This document shows, piece after piece, positions 7,559-18,735 of a stretch of 41,975 bases of DNA (the first letter of the stretch is position 1; each line of letters begins with the position of its first letter). Source of the stretch: Dehalococcoidia bacterium (lineage in GTDB: Bacteria > Chloroflexota > Dehalococcoidia > GIF9 > AB-539-J10); the NCBI GenBank assembly GCA_009619075.1, contig WJOY01000047.1:1-41975 (forward strand), written 5' to 3'. Position numbers and translations under genes: made by a program. Below the pieces are notes generated by a model. It worked only from the letters and a program-made list of their open reading frames with translations, did not search any database and was not told the DNA's origin.

Positions 7559-10150
7559 TCATTTCCCCAATTTGTTTATAATTCCAATAATTTCTTCGCC
7601 AAATTTCTTGATCGTCTTTTTGCCTAATCCCTTTATGTCCAAGAGAGCAAGAAGAGAAGTGGGTTTTGCTTTGGCAATATTGTCTAAGGTTGCATTGGAC
7701 AAAATGTAATAAGGCGGCAAGTTGCTTTCTTCAGCTTTTTTAAGACGCCATTTCTTTAATGCTTGGTAAATTTGTTCTTCATCCTTGGCTGGAGCATCTT
7801 TTAGGAATTCTTGCTGCATGCCCACTGTTCCATTTTCACCTACAAGCCTTATCAATCTTGAGCGAATAGCTCCCTCTTTCCGTTGAAAATAAGTTGCCAA
7901 TTCACTAATACTTTCTCCTTGGTAAAACTTACTTACTAATGACTCCTCATCTCCTCTTGTCCATTTTTCATAGGCTTTGGGATACCTTTGGCGGATTTTG
8001 GCAAAAGATTCGTCTTTTTCATCCGTCACATCACCCGCTGCTCCTTTCGAATATAATTGAGAGCTGCCCCTTTTAGCCGAGTCAGGGCTGTCATCGACTA
8101 TACCTCCACCGATTGTTTTTGCTATTACTAGCGGTGCAATTTTATTTACACCTAATTTGCTCATTAAACTTCCAATTTCTCGGATAGTTGCTTTGCTATC
8201 ACAAATATCATCAATCATCAAGACATTTTTACTTGCTACCTCGACAGGATTATTGTAATTGAATGCACCCCTCAAATTATCTCTTTTCAATAGGGAATTT
8301 TGAAACACTTTTTGAGGCTGGGTATCCCGCAGCTTTATCAACCCGTGGGAGATAGGTATTTTTAAAGCTCCAGATACCTTTTTAGCAAAATTCTTAACCA
8401 AATCACCCGATTCCGTTGGCGGCGCATAGATGATTAAGTCAAACTTTTCTCCTTTAAAGTAACTGTGATAAGCTCTTAAAACCCCGTTTAAAAGAAGATC
8501 AGGGAAGTCTCCACCATTTTCGTACTTGCAGCGGTGAATAGTAGAACCTACATTGGAAAAGCCATAATGCGAAAATGCCACTCCGTTAACCAACTTATTG
8601 CTGCGCTTTGAAAGAGGCTTTTCTTGTTGAGACTCAGGGACCAATTCAACCTCTGGAAAATAACTACTCTTAAAGTCATCTACCCTTTGTTGCCAATAAC
8701 CGTGGACTTTATAGGTTAATTTTTGGGATTGGCAATTATCACATTTATGGCAATAATTGCTTAGCTTCTTATCTTCTAGATAATCACAAAGGTAAAACAT
8801 TCTGCACTTATCCGTCTCAGCATACTCGATGATTTTTTCTAATTCCTTTAATTTAAATTCTCTAAGCCTTTCAAAAGCCGTAGTATCAAGTTGAGGAGCA
8901 TTGGATTGATATTCATATCTTTTAGATCGACCATAGCCAACTTCTTTTACAATCTCTTGATCAATTAAATCTGCCATTATCACTTCTACTTTGGTTCGAT
9001 TAAGGTTTGTCTTTCTCATCAACCTTCGTTTACTCAAGGACTCATTTTTCAATCGCTCGATAACCCTTTGATAATGCTTGAAAGGAGGATGACTGTTCTC
9101 AATAAAATGCTCAGGCAAATCTCTATCTACAGGATTATACAAAAGGATAATTGGTGTTTCTTTCCCATCTCTGCCAGCCCTTCCAATCTCCTGGTAATAA
9201 TGAATTGGGGATTCAGGAAGCTGGGTATGGATGATAAATCGAAGATCTGGCTTATCAATGCCCATCCCTAAGGCATTTGTTGAGACGACGCATTTCCAGT
9301 GGTTATTTTTCAATCCCTCTTCAATTTCTTTCCTAGCATCGGGATCAAAACCTGCATTATAATTTGCAGCGCTGATACCTTGGGAATTCAGAAATTTGCA
9401 ATAAATCTCCGTGTTTACTCTTGTCCCTGTATATATAATGCCTGTTCCTTCGAATTTGGGTAATAGCATCTGGGCTAAACAAGCTAACTTAGCATCTTCA
9501 GAAGCAAGCCTAACAACCTTTAAGTGAAAATTATCCCGCATTAAATTGCCGCGAATGTATTTTACCTCGCCTCCCATTTGCTGAATGACATCTTGAGCTA
9601 CTCTCTCTGTTGCCGTCGCTGTGGTGGCTAAAACAGGGAGATACTGCGGTAATAATCTTACTAGATCGATGATTCTTCTGAAGGCAGGTCGGAAGTCATG
9701 TCCCCAGACAGATATACAGTGTGCTTCATCAATCACCACCATTGAGAGTTTCATCTCTCTTACCACTTGCTGCCATCGCGGATCTTCTTGCCTTTCAGGA
9801 GCAATATATAAAATCTTTATCTTATTTTGTTTTGTTTGCTCCAGAATGGCACCGTTTTCCTTTTCTGATTGTTCGCTATTAACACACTCAGCTGAAATCC
9901 CCAAGGATTTTAGCTGTTGAATTTGGTCGCGCATCAAGGCGATAAGGGGCGAAAATACTACTGTTATTCCATCGAATAGAATCGCCGGAAATTGATAACA
10001 GAGTGACTTTCCGAAACCAGTCCTCTGTATTAGCAGAATTCTGTGACCATTAAGGAGGCTCTCAATCGTTTCCCATTGTTCATCATAAAAATGATCTAAC
10101 CTGAAGTTTTTCTGTAATAAGTCCTCGGCTCGATTCCGTGTTAGACCCAT
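7559..10150 (-). CDS. RecQ-family ATP-dependent helicase with C-terminal phosphoribosyltransferase-like, HTH-like and HRDC-like regions
   Basis: 863 aa; QRTGFGKSLCYQFPA, VIDEAHCISVWGHDFRP, QEIGRAGRDG, Cys cluster CRMFYLCDYLEDKKLSNYCHKCDNC; PRTase-like VLMIDDICDSKATIREIG; HTH-like WTRGDEESLVSKFYQGESISELATYFQRKEGAIRSRL; C-term HRDC-like helical segment. Confidence 0.85.
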   Translation of the reverse strand: MGLTRNRAEDLLQKNFRLDHFYDEQWETIESLLNGHRILLIQRTGFGKSLCYQFPAILFDGITVVFSPLIALMRDQIQQLKSLGISAECVNSEQSEKENGAILEQTKQNKIKILYIAPERQEDPRWQQVVREMKLSMVVIDEAHCISVWGHDFRPAFRRIIDLVRLLPQYLPVLATTATATERVAQDVIQQMGGEVKYIRGNLMRDNFHLKVVRLASEDAKLACLAQMLLPKFEGTGIIYTGTRVNTEIYCKFLNSQGISAANYNAGFDPDARKEIEEGLKNNHWKCVVSTNALGMGIDKPDLRFIIHTQLPESPIHYYQEIGRAGRDGKETPIILLYNPVDRDLPEHFIENSHPPFKHYQRVIERLKNESLSKRRLMRKTNLNRTKVEVIMADLIDQEIVKEVGYGRSKRYEYQSNAPQLDTTAFERLREFKLKELEKIIEYAETDKCRMFYLCDYLEDKKLSNYCHKCDNCQSQKLTYKVHGYWQQRVDDFKSSYFPEVELVPESQQEKPLSKRSNKLVNGVAFSHYGFSNVGSTIHRCKYENGGDFPDLLLNGVLRAYHSYFKGEKFDLIIYAPPTESGDLVKNFAKKVSGALKIPISHGLIKLRDTQPQKVFQNSLLKRDNLRGAFNYNNPVEVASKNVLMIDDICDSKATIREIGSLMSKLGVNKIAPLVIAKTIGGGIVDDSPDSAKRGSSQLYSKGAAGDVTDEKDESFAKIRQRYPKAYEKWTRGDEESLVSKFYQGESISELATYFQRKEGAIRSRLIRLVGENGTVGMQQEFLKDAPAKDEEQIYQALKKWRLKKAEESNLPPYYILSNATLDNIAKAKPTSLLALLDIKGLGKKTIKKFGEEIIGIINKLGK

Positions 10151-11478
10151 TATATGCTCTCCTCAGGGTTGGCGATTCGGCCTAGAATAGCGCTAGCGGC
10201 AGCTACTGCAGGACTTGCCAAATAGACCTCGGACTGAGGGCTTCCCATTCTGCCCACAAAATTGCGATTGGTGGTAGCTAAGCAGCGTTCACCAGCAGCT
10301 AAAACTCCCATGTGTCCACCAAGACAGGGTCCACAAGTAGGAGTGCTTACTACAGCCCCGGCTTCTATAAAAGTTTCTATTAGCCCCTCTCTCAAAGCAT
10401 CAAGATAAACCTTCTGTGAGCCAGGAATAATGATGCATCTCAATTTGGGGTGCACTTTCCTCCCTTTGAATAACTTAGCTGCCACTCTCAAATCATCAAG
10501 GCGACCATTGGTACAACTGCCAATTACTACCTGGTCTAGTTTTATGTCACCCACTTGACTTATGGGTTTAGTATTAGAGGGAAGATGTGGAAAAGCCACT
10601 TGAGGCTCAATCCTTGATACATCGTATTCTATTATTTTGGCGTATTCAGCAGCCTCACTTGACTGAGATTCTTCGCGGAGTTTATCCTGAGTGAGATTCT
10701 TCGGTCGCTCTGCTCCCTCAGAATGACAGAAAGCGAAGGGCTCAGAATGATGACATTGATGAAAGTGTTCTTTTACATATTCTTTAGTCTTATCATCCAC
10801 ATTAAAAATGCCAGCTTTAGCTCCAGCTTCAATGGCCATATTTGCCATAGTAAAGCGCCCATCCATTGGCAACTCATCAACTGCCTCACCGCTAAACTCC
10901 ATAACCAAGTAAAGCGCTCCATCCACACCGATATCGCCGATGGTATAAAGAATAAGATCCTTGCCGCTAACCCATTTGGACAACTTCCCATGGTAAATAA
11001 ACTTAATCGTTTGTGGCACCTTCATCCATACTTCACCGGTAGCCATAGCTACAGCAATGTCAGTTGAACCCATGCCTGTGGCAAAAGCTCCCAGTGCACC
11101 ATAAGTACAAGTATGGGAATCAGCGCCAACAATGACTTGCCCAGGCAAGACCAGGCCCTGCTCAGGCAAGAGCACATGCTCAATCCCCATTTGCCCTACT
11201 TCGAAGTAAATCAGTCCTTGTTCCTTAGCAAACTCCCGCATAAGCTTTGCTTGTTCCGCAGATGATATATCTTTATTGGGGCAAAAATGATCGGGAACCA
11301 TGACTATCTTTGTGGGGTCAAATACCTTCGGCACTTCAAGCCGTTGGAACTCCTTTATGGCTAAGGGTGCAGTTATATCATTGGCTAAGACTAAATCAAG
11401 CCTAACATTTATAAACTCGCCAGGGCTGACTTTCTCCTTACCACTATGGGCTGCCAAGATTTTTTCAGCTAAAGTCAT
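10150..11478 (-). CDS. leuC: 3-isopropylmalate dehydratase large subunit, with an in-frame repeat-derived insertion
   Basis: 442 aa; [44 protein letters not shown]; insert [27 protein letters not shown]. Confidence 0.95.
   Translation of the reverse strand: MTLAEKILAAHSGKEKVSPGEFINVRLDLVLANDITAPLAIKEFQRLEVPKVFDPTKIVMVPDHFCPNKDISSAEQAKLMREFAKEQGLIYFEVGQMGIEHVLLPEQGLVLPGQVIVGADSHTCTYGALGAFATGMGSTDIAVAMATGEVWMKVPQTIKFIYHGKLSKWVSGKDLILYTIGDIGVDGALYLVMEFSGEAVDELPMDGRFTMANMAIEAGAKAGIFNVDDKTKEYVKEHFHQCHHSEPFAFCHSEGAERPKNLTQDKLREESQSSEAAEYAKIIEYDVSRIEPQVAFPHLPSNTKPISQVGDIKLDQVVIGSCTNGRLDDLRVAAKLFKGRKVHPKLRCIIIPGSQKVYLDALREGLIETFIEAGAVVSTPTCGPCLGGHMGVLAAGERCLATTNRNFVGRMGSPQSEVYLASPAVAAASAILGRIANPEESI
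10663..10757 (-). repeat. Family A palindromic repeat inserted in frame in leuC
   Basis: Contains gagattcttcgg...ctcagaatgaca and related half-sites; resembles copies at 19855-19977, 32398-32448 and 37716-37762. Confidence 0.75.
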
Positions 11479-11555
11479 TACTCGCTATCCTCAAATTCCT
11501 AGCCACGAATCTTAGGAATCATTAAAATTCCTACGGTGATAGGGAATAGGCTCAA

Positions 11556-13085
11556 CTAAGGTTTTCCTTTCTCAGTCTCTTTCTTGGCTAAAAGTCGGTT
11601 CAGAGCATTCATATACGCCTTAGCACTGGCCACGATGATATCGGTAGAGGCACCCCGGCCGGTATAGGTGATGCCCTCGCTCTCAATTCTTATTAATACC
11701 TCTCCAATTGCATCAATGCCTTCGGTAATCGATTTAATAGTGAACTCAGTAAGTTTATTTGGGATGCCAACTATACGGTTAATAGCTTTGTAGATAGCAT
11801 CCACTGGTCCTGTGCCTAAGGCAGCATCAGCTAGGCTTTGTCCGCCAGGTCCAATGAGCCTCACTGTAGCCGTAGGAAGGCTATGGTCACCACAAGAAAC
11901 CTCGACATGGTCGAGGTGGTATACTTCGGTGGCAGCGCGAAGTTCTTCAGCTACCAAGGACTCGATATCACGATCAGTAATCTCTTTTTTCTTATCAGCT
12001 AGCCCTTTGAAGCTCTGAAATGCGCGGCTCAGCGCCTCTTCACTTAGAGTGTAGCCAAGTTCTATTAACCTCTCCTTGAAAGCATGCTTGCCACTTAATT
12101 TACTTAATACCAGGCTGCTTGCCGGTATACCAACCGACTTTGGATTCATAATTTCATAAGTTATGGCTTTCTTTATTAAACCATCTTGATGAATACCTGA
12201 TTGATGACGAAAGGCATTCGCCCCGACAATGGCTTTATTGGCTTGAATAGCGAAGCCAGTAAGCTCACTCACAAGACGACTCGTCTTGTATATCTGGGTA
12301 GTGTCAACATTGGTAGTGAGATTAAAGGAATCTTGGCGAGTCTTTAGCGCCATTACGATCTCTTCCAGAGAGGCGTTACCAGCTCGCTCTCCAATGCCAT
12401 TGATAGTGCATTCAACCTGTCTGGCACCATTGCGTATTGCCTCAAGGCTGTTGGCTACCGCTAATCCTAAATCATTATGGCAATGAATGCTTATTACGGC
12501 TTTATGGATATTGGGCACGTTAACTAAAATGCCTTGGATCAAATTGCCAAATTCCTGTGGTGTAGCATAGCCTACAGTATCAGGTATGTTTACTGTGGTT
12601 GCCCCAGCATCAATCGTAGCTTCTAAGATATGATAGAGGTAAACAGGCTCAGTGCGACTGGCATCCATAGGTGAGAACTCAACATCGTCAACATAACTTT
12701 TAGCTCGAGCCGCCATTTTCTGAGCCATCTCCAGAATTTCCTCGCGGCTTTTATTAAGCTGGTAGAGAAGATGGATATCCGAGGCAGAGAGGAAAACATG
12801 GATTCGGGGATGAGCTGCCTCCTTAATTGCCTGCCAAGCTCTATCCACAGCCACAGCATTGGCATGGGATAAAGCGCAGATTATGGGACGCCGAACTTCT
12901 CTGCTGATAAGTTGAACAGCTTCAAAATCGCCAGGCGAGCTAATAGGAAAACCGGCTTCAATAACATCAACGCCAAGCCTATCCAGTTGCTTAGCTATTT
13001 CTAGCTTTTCCTGAGCATTTAGACTTGCCCCTGCCGCTTGTTCACCATCCCTTAAGGTAGTGTCAAAAATGATTACTCTGTTCAT
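11556..13085 (-). CDS. leuA: 2-isopropylmalate synthase
   Basis: 509 aa; [41 protein letters not shown]. Confidence 0.95.
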   Translation of the reverse strand: MNRVIIFDTTLRDGEQAAGASLNAQEKLEIAKQLDRLGVDVIEAGFPISSPGDFEAVQLISREVRRPIICALSHANAVAVDRAWQAIKEAAHPRIHVFLSASDIHLLYQLNKSREEILEMAQKMAARAKSYVDDVEFSPMDASRTEPVYLYHILEATIDAGATTVNIPDTVGYATPQEFGNLIQGILVNVPNIHKAVISIHCHNDLGLAVANSLEAIRNGARQVECTINGIGERAGNASLEEIVMALKTRQDSFNLTTNVDTTQIYKTSRLVSELTGFAIQANKAIVGANAFRHQSGIHQDGLIKKAITYEIMNPKSVGIPASSLVLSKLSGKHAFKERLIELGYTLSEEALSRAFQSFKGLADKKKEITDRDIESLVAEELRAATEVYHLDHVEVSCGDHSLPTATVRLIGPGGQSLADAALGTGPVDAIYKAINRIVGIPNKLTEFTIKSITEGIDAIGEVLIRIESEGITYTGRGASTDIIVASAKAYMNALNRLLAKKETEKGKP

Positions 13086-13087
13086 AC

Positions 13088-13477
13088 TTACTCTCTCCCA
13101 TCGATAAGCGCGAAGAGCTTACCTACTGTGCGCCTAACTTCTTCAGCGCATGCAACTACGTCCTCCATCAGTAAGCCTGTTTCATAAAAGTTGCTGTGTA
13201 AGGATTGAGCATGTAAGAAAGTATGCCTGATGCTCTCGTCTGGGAGATTTCTTGCCAACTCCATTGCATAGTTTCTAAGGTCTTTATGGCTTTTAAGCCA
13301 TATCTCTTTGCTCGCTGCCACTGCTTTTAATGCCTCAGCCATACTTCCCCACAGGAATTCACTGGCTTTCTCGGCATCACTAACTTCGATGAAACTAAAG
13401 GCATTTTCCAAGTAGTGGATACTTTGAGCTTTATATTTCTCAATCCTTTCTTTTACTTCCAAATCTAACCTTCTCAT
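13088..13477 (-). CDS. HEPN/PaREP1-like small helical protein
   Basis: 129 aa; [25 protein letters not shown]...[13 protein letters not shown]...[16 protein letters not shown] resembles PaREP1-type HEPN-fold proteins; RHTFLH fits Rx4H. Confidence 0.55.
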   Translation of the reverse strand: MRRLDLEVKERIEKYKAQSIHYLENAFSFIEVSDAEKASEFLWGSMAEALKAVAASKEIWLKSHKDLRNYAMELARNLPDESIRHTFLHAQSLHSNFYETGLLMEDVVACAEEVRRTVGKLFALIDGRE

Positions 13478-13686
13478 GCAGGAATTGTATACTCCAAGAT
13501 GTCTCCCGTTTTAGCGTCTATCTTTACCTTTGCTATTTTGGCAGCTAAAGGTCCTACGTCGATATCCACGAGCCATGCATCATCTTCTCTGATAGCCTTA
13601 ACAGGTCTTGCAAAACTGCGATACTTTTTAATAAAAGAATGGGCTATTACTGTAGCTTTTTCCGCTGTTTTTATCTCATCAGACAT
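13474..13686 (-). CDS. Small PepSY-like hypothetical protein
   Basis: 70 aa; DDAWLVDIDVGPLAAKIAKVKIDAKTGDILEYTI is PepSY-like; 4-nt overlap with the downstream HEPN-like ORF. Confidence 0.5.
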   Translation of the reverse strand: MSDEIKTAEKATVIAHSFIKKYRSFARPVKAIREDDAWLVDIDVGPLAAKIAKVKIDAKTGDILEYTIPA

Positions 13687-13705
13687 CTGCCTTCTCTCCC
13701 TTCTT

Positions 13706-14704
13706 TCACTCTTTAAGCTTAAGCCAAGGCATCATCGCTCTCAATTCCTTGCCCACGATTTCGACAGGATGCTCAGCTTCTTTCCGCTTCATGGCATTGA
13801 AGCTGGGACGACCAGCCTGGTTTTCCAAAATCCATTCTCTGGCAAAGCTGCCATCTTGAATTTCTGCTAGAATTTGCTCCATTTCCTCTTTGACTAAATC
13901 GTTGATAACCCGCGGTCCTCGAGTATAATCGCCATATTCAGCCGTGTCACTTACAGAATACCTCATGTAATTCAAACCGCCCTGATACATAAGGTCAACA
14001 ATGAGCTTCAGCTCATGGAAACACTCAAAGTAAGCGATCTCAGGCTGGTAGCCAGCTTCCACCAAAGTCTCGAAACCAGCTTTGACCAAGGAGGATACTC
14101 CTCCACAGAGCACTGTTTGTTCACCGAAAAGGTCAGTTTCGGTTTCCTCAGCAAAAGTTGTTTCCAGAACCCCAGCCCTAGCACAGCCAATGCCCTTAGC
14201 ATAAGCCAGAGCAACATCCTTTGCCTTACCCGAAGCATCTTGATGAATAGCAACTAAAGCCGGGATCCCTGAGCCCTCAATGTAAAGTCGTCGTAGTATA
14301 TGCCCCGGGCCTTTAGGGGCTATCATGCTAACATCGACATCAGGAGGCGATACAATTTGTGAATAGTGGATATTAAAGCCGTGAGCGAACATCAAAGTTT
14401 TGCCTTTAGATAGTTCCTTCTCGATTGACTCATGGTAGATTAGCGGATGTAAATTATCTGGAGCAAGCATAACAATAATATCGGCATGCTTTGTTACTTC
14501 AGCGGCGTTGGTTACCTTGAAACCAGCCTTTTGCGCTACCTTCCAGCCTTCGCTGCCTGGTGCTTCAGCGACAATAACCTGGCAGCCACTATCCCTCAGA
14601 TTCTGGGCATGGGCATGTCCTTGGCTACCATAGCCGATAATGCCAATCGTTTTCCCTTTGATTAAGTCTAAGTTAGAATCCCTGTCATAGTAAATTTTAG
14701 CCAT
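13706..14704 (-). CDS. ilvC: Ketol-acid reductoisomerase
   Basis: 332 aa; [32 protein letters not shown]. Confidence 0.96.
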   Translation of the reverse strand: MAKIYYDRDSNLDLIKGKTIGIIGYGSQGHAHAQNLRDSGCQVIVAEAPGSEGWKVAQKAGFKVTNAAEVTKHADIIVMLAPDNLHPLIYHESIEKELSKGKTLMFAHGFNIHYSQIVSPPDVDVSMIAPKGPGHILRRLYIEGSGIPALVAIHQDASGKAKDVALAYAKGIGCARAGVLETTFAEETETDLFGEQTVLCGGVSSLVKAGFETLVEAGYQPEIAYFECFHELKLIVDLMYQGGLNYMRYSVSDTAEYGDYTRGPRVINDLVKEEMEQILAEIQDGSFAREWILENQAGRPSFNAMKRKEAEHPVEIVGKELRAMMPWLKLKE

Positions 14705-14742
14705 AACACTCCCTCCTTCAGAGAAATCCTAATTTCTAATAT

Positions 14743-14785
14743 CTAAATCCTAAACAAATCCAATTCCTTAATGTTTAGGATTTAG
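14743..14785. repeat. Inverted repeat/hairpin between ilvN and ilvC (ctaaatcctaaac...gtttaggatttag)
   Basis: 13-bp perfect inverted repeat, 14743-14755 with 14773-14785, 17-nt spacer. Confidence 0.75.
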
Positions 14786-14804
14786 GATTTGGTGCTTCGG
14801 ATTT

Positions 14805-15296
14805 TCACTGGGTGCCTCCACGAGTTAGAGCAACCCTTCCTGTTTTGGTGACCTCTTTAATGCCAAAGTTGCGGAGAAGTTCGAGTAGAGACTCTACTTT
14901 GTCCTCGTCGCCGGTGACTTCTACTGTTACTGAATCCGAGCTAACATCAACTATATTGGCTCGGAAAATATCCACAATCTGCATAATTTCGCTTCTTGTT
15001 GAAGCAGTAGCGTTGACTTTGATTAAGGCTAACTCCCTGGCTACTATATCTTCTTCGGTTATATCGGACACTCTAATCACATTGATTAGTTTGTCTAATT
15101 GCTTCCTGACTTGTTCCACCACTGCAGAATCACCACTGACAACGACAGTCATGCGAGATAAGCCAGGCTGTTCACTATGCCCCACAGCAAGACTTTGTAT
15201 ATTAAAGGCTCGGCGGCGAAAAAGGCTAGCTACTCTATTCAACACACCAGGCTTATCTTCTACTAAAGCTACTAGGGTATGTTTTGTATCAGCCAA
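14805..15296 (-). CDS. ilvN: Acetolactate synthase small subunit
   Basis: 163 aa; ACT domain HTLVALVEDKPGVLNRVASLFRRRAFNIQSLAVG. Confidence 0.95.
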   Translation of the reverse strand: MADTKHTLVALVEDKPGVLNRVASLFRRRAFNIQSLAVGHSEQPGLSRMTVVVSGDSAVVEQVRKQLDKLINVIRVSDITEEDIVARELALIKVNATASTRSEIMQIVDIFRANIVDVSSDSVTVEVTGDEDKVESLLELLRNFGIKEVTKTGRVALTRGGTQ

Positions 15297-15297
15297 T

Positions 15298-17013
15298 TTA
15301 CTCCTTTTGTGAGATATTGCCGCGGCTGCTTACCATTTCTACCTTTGGCAGTTCTAAAGTTTCGGATAAACTTCCCCCAAGCGGTACCATAGGATAGACA
15401 TTTTCCTCCGGCTCAACAACGAAGTCGATAAGAAAAGCCCCAGGGTAATCCATTGCTTTCCGTATAGCCGGAATTACCTCCTCCCTGCGTTTTACTCTTA
15501 TTCCAGGGATATCATAGGCTTCGGCAATCTTAACAAAATCCGGGTTCCAGAGTTTTGTATCAACATAGCGATGCTCATAAAATAACTCCTGCCACTGTCT
15601 TACCATCCCCAGATAGCCATTATTAATAATAGCTATTTTTACAGCAATATTCTCCTGCGTTATGGTAGCCAATTCTTGAATGGTCATTTGAAAGCCACCA
15701 TCGCCAGCGATGCACCATACCATTTCCCCAGGGCAACCGACCTTAGCTCCTATAGCAGCGGGAAGCTCAAATCCCATAGTGCCCAAGCCTCCTGAGGAGA
15801 TGAAGCTGTTTGGTTTAGTATAAACGAAATGTTGTGCGGCCCACATTTGATTCTGCCCTACTCCAGTAACTACTATGGCATTGCCTCGGGTAGCTTCATA
15901 AATCTGCTGGATAACATATTGAGGTAAAAGCTCGTCATTCTGCCTAATATCCAGTGATGGATGCTCATACCTCCACTGATCTAACTGAGAGAGCCAATCC
16001 AAATGTTCTCTGAAGTCAATTTCCTTATTCATAGCCTTTAATACATTCTTGACATCACCTACTATGGGCATATCTACCCGCACATTCTTTCCTATCTCTG
16101 CCGGGTCAATATCAATATGAACAATATGGGCATTAGGAGCAAAACCGCCGGTATTTGCCGTAGCTCGATCATCAAATCTCATACCAATGGCGATGATAAG
16201 GTCAGCACTTTGCACTGCCATGTTGGCATAAGCCATGCCATGCATTCCCATCATGCCAAGACTAAGAACATGGTTTTGGGGAAAAGAACCAAGGCCAAGG
16301 AGTGTATTAACCACTGGTATTTGTGCCTTCTCAGCTAATTCCTTGAGCTCATCATGAGCCTGGGAAATAATTACTCCTCTACCGGCAATGATAAGGGGTC
16401 TTTGAGCTTGGTTAATAAGCTTGGCTGCCCTTTTGACCTGAACTGAATGACCTCGGGAGATGAACTTGTAGCCTGGCAAATTAACCTTGTCAGGATAAAC
16501 AAATTCTACTTCCTCTTGCTGCACATCCCTTGGTATATCAATAAGCACAGGACCCGGCCTCCCCGTCTGAGCGATATAAAAAGCCTCCTTAACTGTCCTT
16601 GCTAGCTCAGTGGCATCAGAAACAGAATAATTGTGCTTGGTGATAGGAAGCGTAATGCCTGTAATGTCTGCCTCTTGGAAGGCATCTTTACCAATAAAAG
16701 GCCTGGCTACCTGGCCAGTTATAGCTACCATAGGAGAGGAGTCCATAAAAGCATTGGCAATCCCGGTTACTAAGTTAGTAGCTCCCGGGCCTGAAGTAGC
16801 TATACATACTCCTGCTTTATGTGTTGCTCTGGCATAGCCATCGGCAGCATGGGCTGCCCCTTGCTCATGACGAACCAATATATGCCGAAGTTGGGGATAT
16901 TGAGGGAGGGTATCATATAGCGGTAGCACAGCACCACCAAGAATACCAAAAATAACTTCTACTCCCTCTTTAATTAAGCTTTCACACAAAATCTGAGCGC
17001 CAGTCTTCTTCAT
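15298..17013 (-). CDS. ilvB: Acetolactate synthase large subunit
   Basis: 571 aa; ThDP enzyme motifs GGAVLPLYDTL, GPGATNLVTGIANAFMDS, GDGGFQMTIQELAT. Confidence 0.95.
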   Translation of the reverse strand: MKKTGAQILCESLIKEGVEVIFGILGGAVLPLYDTLPQYPQLRHILVRHEQGAAHAADGYARATHKAGVCIATSGPGATNLVTGIANAFMDSSPMVAITGQVARPFIGKDAFQEADITGITLPITKHNYSVSDATELARTVKEAFYIAQTGRPGPVLIDIPRDVQQEEVEFVYPDKVNLPGYKFISRGHSVQVKRAAKLINQAQRPLIIAGRGVIISQAHDELKELAEKAQIPVVNTLLGLGSFPQNHVLSLGMMGMHGMAYANMAVQSADLIIAIGMRFDDRATANTGGFAPNAHIVHIDIDPAEIGKNVRVDMPIVGDVKNVLKAMNKEIDFREHLDWLSQLDQWRYEHPSLDIRQNDELLPQYVIQQIYEATRGNAIVVTGVGQNQMWAAQHFVYTKPNSFISSGGLGTMGFELPAAIGAKVGCPGEMVWCIAGDGGFQMTIQELATITQENIAVKIAIINNGYLGMVRQWQELFYEHRYVDTKLWNPDFVKIAEAYDIPGIRVKRREEVIPAIRKAMDYPGAFLIDFVVEPEENVYPMVPLGGSLSETLELPKVEMVSSRGNISQKE

Positions 17014-17024
17014 AATAGCTCCTC

Positions 17025-18695
17025 TTAGTCAGCAAACACTGCTCCAGTGCTGGCTGAGGTCACCTTATCAGCATAGCGTTTAAGATAGCCAGCTTTGGCC
17101 TTTGGTTCAAAGGGAGGCAATAAGTTTAATCGCTGCTCTATCTCCTTTTGAGCTAATTCTACCTCTAATTTATGGTTAGGTATATCTATTTTAACAATAT
17201 CGCCGTCTTTCACAGCAGCTATAGGACCCCTCTCTGCTGCCTCAGGTGAGACATGGCCGATAGCAGCGCCCCTTGTTGCTCCAGAGAAGCGACCATCGGT
17301 AATCAGAGCCACCTTATCATCCATATCCATGCCACTGACAAGAGAAGTCGGCGTTAGCATTTCACGCATCCCGGGTCCCCCTTTTGGTCCCTCATAGCGG
17401 ATGATGATTACCTCTCCAGATTTGAATTCCCCTTTCATTATTGCCGTAGTAGCTGCTTCTTCACTATCGAAGACCCGTGCTGGGCCCTGATGGATTAGCA
17501 TCCCGGGAGCTACAGCAGCGCTTTTCACCACTGCACCTTCAGGCGCTAGATTGCCAAATAATATACTAATACCACCGGTAATGCTATAGGGATTAGATAG
17601 GCTGTGAATTACCTCCCTATTCCTAACTTTAGCTTCCTTTATCGTCTCGCCCACTGATTTCCCTAATACTGTTTGTGCCTCAAGATTTAGCAATTGGCAT
17701 ATCTCCTGCATCACTGCTGGAATGCCACCAGCTAAGTCTAAATCTTCAATGTGATAATCGCTTGCCGGGCTTAATTTACATATATGGGGAATACGCTGGC
17801 TAATTTCACTTACCAAAGACAAAGGGAAGGCAATACCTGCCTCATGAGCTATGGCCATAAGGTGCAATGTAGAATTGGTGCTGCCACCCAAAGCCATATC
17901 TACTGCGAAGGCATTATAGATGGAATCTCTGGTAATGATGTCTTTGGGCCGAATATCCTTAGCCAATACATCCATAACTTGCTGGCCGGCTTTATGGGCT
18001 AATTGGATTCGCCGTGCTTGTACCGCCGGTATTGTCCCATTACCAGGCAAAGCCATACCCAAAGCTTCAGTAAGGCAATTCATAGTATTAGCCGTAAACA
18101 TGCCAGCACAACTACCACAGCCAGGGCAAGCAACTCTCTCTAATTCCGCCAGCTCAGTTTCAGACATGTTTCCACTGATAGTCGCGCCCACCGCTTGGAA
18201 AACTGAGCTAAGGTCGGCTGACTTCGCTTGATTTCCCTGATAAAACTTTCCCGCCATCATAGGGCCACCACTTACAAATACGCAAGGCAAGTTAAGTCTT
18301 ACCGCAGCCATCAGCATTCCTGGTATTACCTTGTCACAATTGGGGATAAAAACTAAACCATCAAAAGCATGAGCCTCAGCCAAAATCTCAACAGAGTCAG
18401 CAATAAGTTCTCGGCTGGGCAGACTATACTTCATTCCTGGGTGATTCATGGCAATACCATCACAAACAACTATAGTATTAACTTCAAAAGGCACTCCTCC
18501 TCGACTGCGAATTCCTTCTTTCACTGCCCGGGCAATAGACTGCAAATGAATATGCCCAGGGACAACTTCACTGAAACTGTTAATTACCCCGATAAAAGGT
18601 TTATCCCAATCGTCTGGGGAGCAACCTACAGCATAAAGTAATGACCTGTGAGGTGCCCGTTCGATACCTTTCTTTACCACATCGCTTCTCATCAA
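17025..18695 (-). CDS. ilvD: Dihydroxy-acid dehydratase
   Basis: 556 aa; [51 protein letters not shown]. Confidence 0.96.
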   Translation of the reverse strand: MMRSDVVKKGIERAPHRSLLYAVGCSPDDWDKPFIGVINSFSEVVPGHIHLQSIARAVKEGIRSRGGVPFEVNTIVVCDGIAMNHPGMKYSLPSRELIADSVEILAEAHAFDGLVFIPNCDKVIPGMLMAAVRLNLPCVFVSGGPMMAGKFYQGNQAKSADLSSVFQAVGATISGNMSETELAELERVACPGCGSCAGMFTANTMNCLTEALGMALPGNGTIPAVQARRIQLAHKAGQQVMDVLAKDIRPKDIITRDSIYNAFAVDMALGGSTNSTLHLMAIAHEAGIAFPLSLVSEISQRIPHICKLSPASDYHIEDLDLAGGIPAVMQEICQLLNLEAQTVLGKSVGETIKEAKVRNREVIHSLSNPYSITGGISILFGNLAPEGAVVKSAAVAPGMLIHQGPARVFDSEEAATTAIMKGEFKSGEVIIIRYEGPKGGPGMREMLTPTSLVSGMDMDDKVALITDGRFSGATRGAAIGHVSPEAAERGPIAAVKDGDIVKIDIPNHKLEVELAQKEIEQRLNLLPPFEPKAKAGYLKRYADKVTSASTGAVFAD

Positions 18696-18735
18696 CTTCT
18701 CCTTTAATTTAAAAAGTGGAAACTAGCATAAATAA

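Noticed and set aside
13130-13140. gcctaac motif as another attC core
   Set aside because: Lies inside a CDS with no associated palindrome.
3548-18641. Many ORFs antisense to cimA/leu/ilv genes (for example 10723-11067, 14812-15312, 17920-18231)
   Set aside because: Shadow ORFs opposite strongly identified enzymes; no motifs or plausible ribosome sites.
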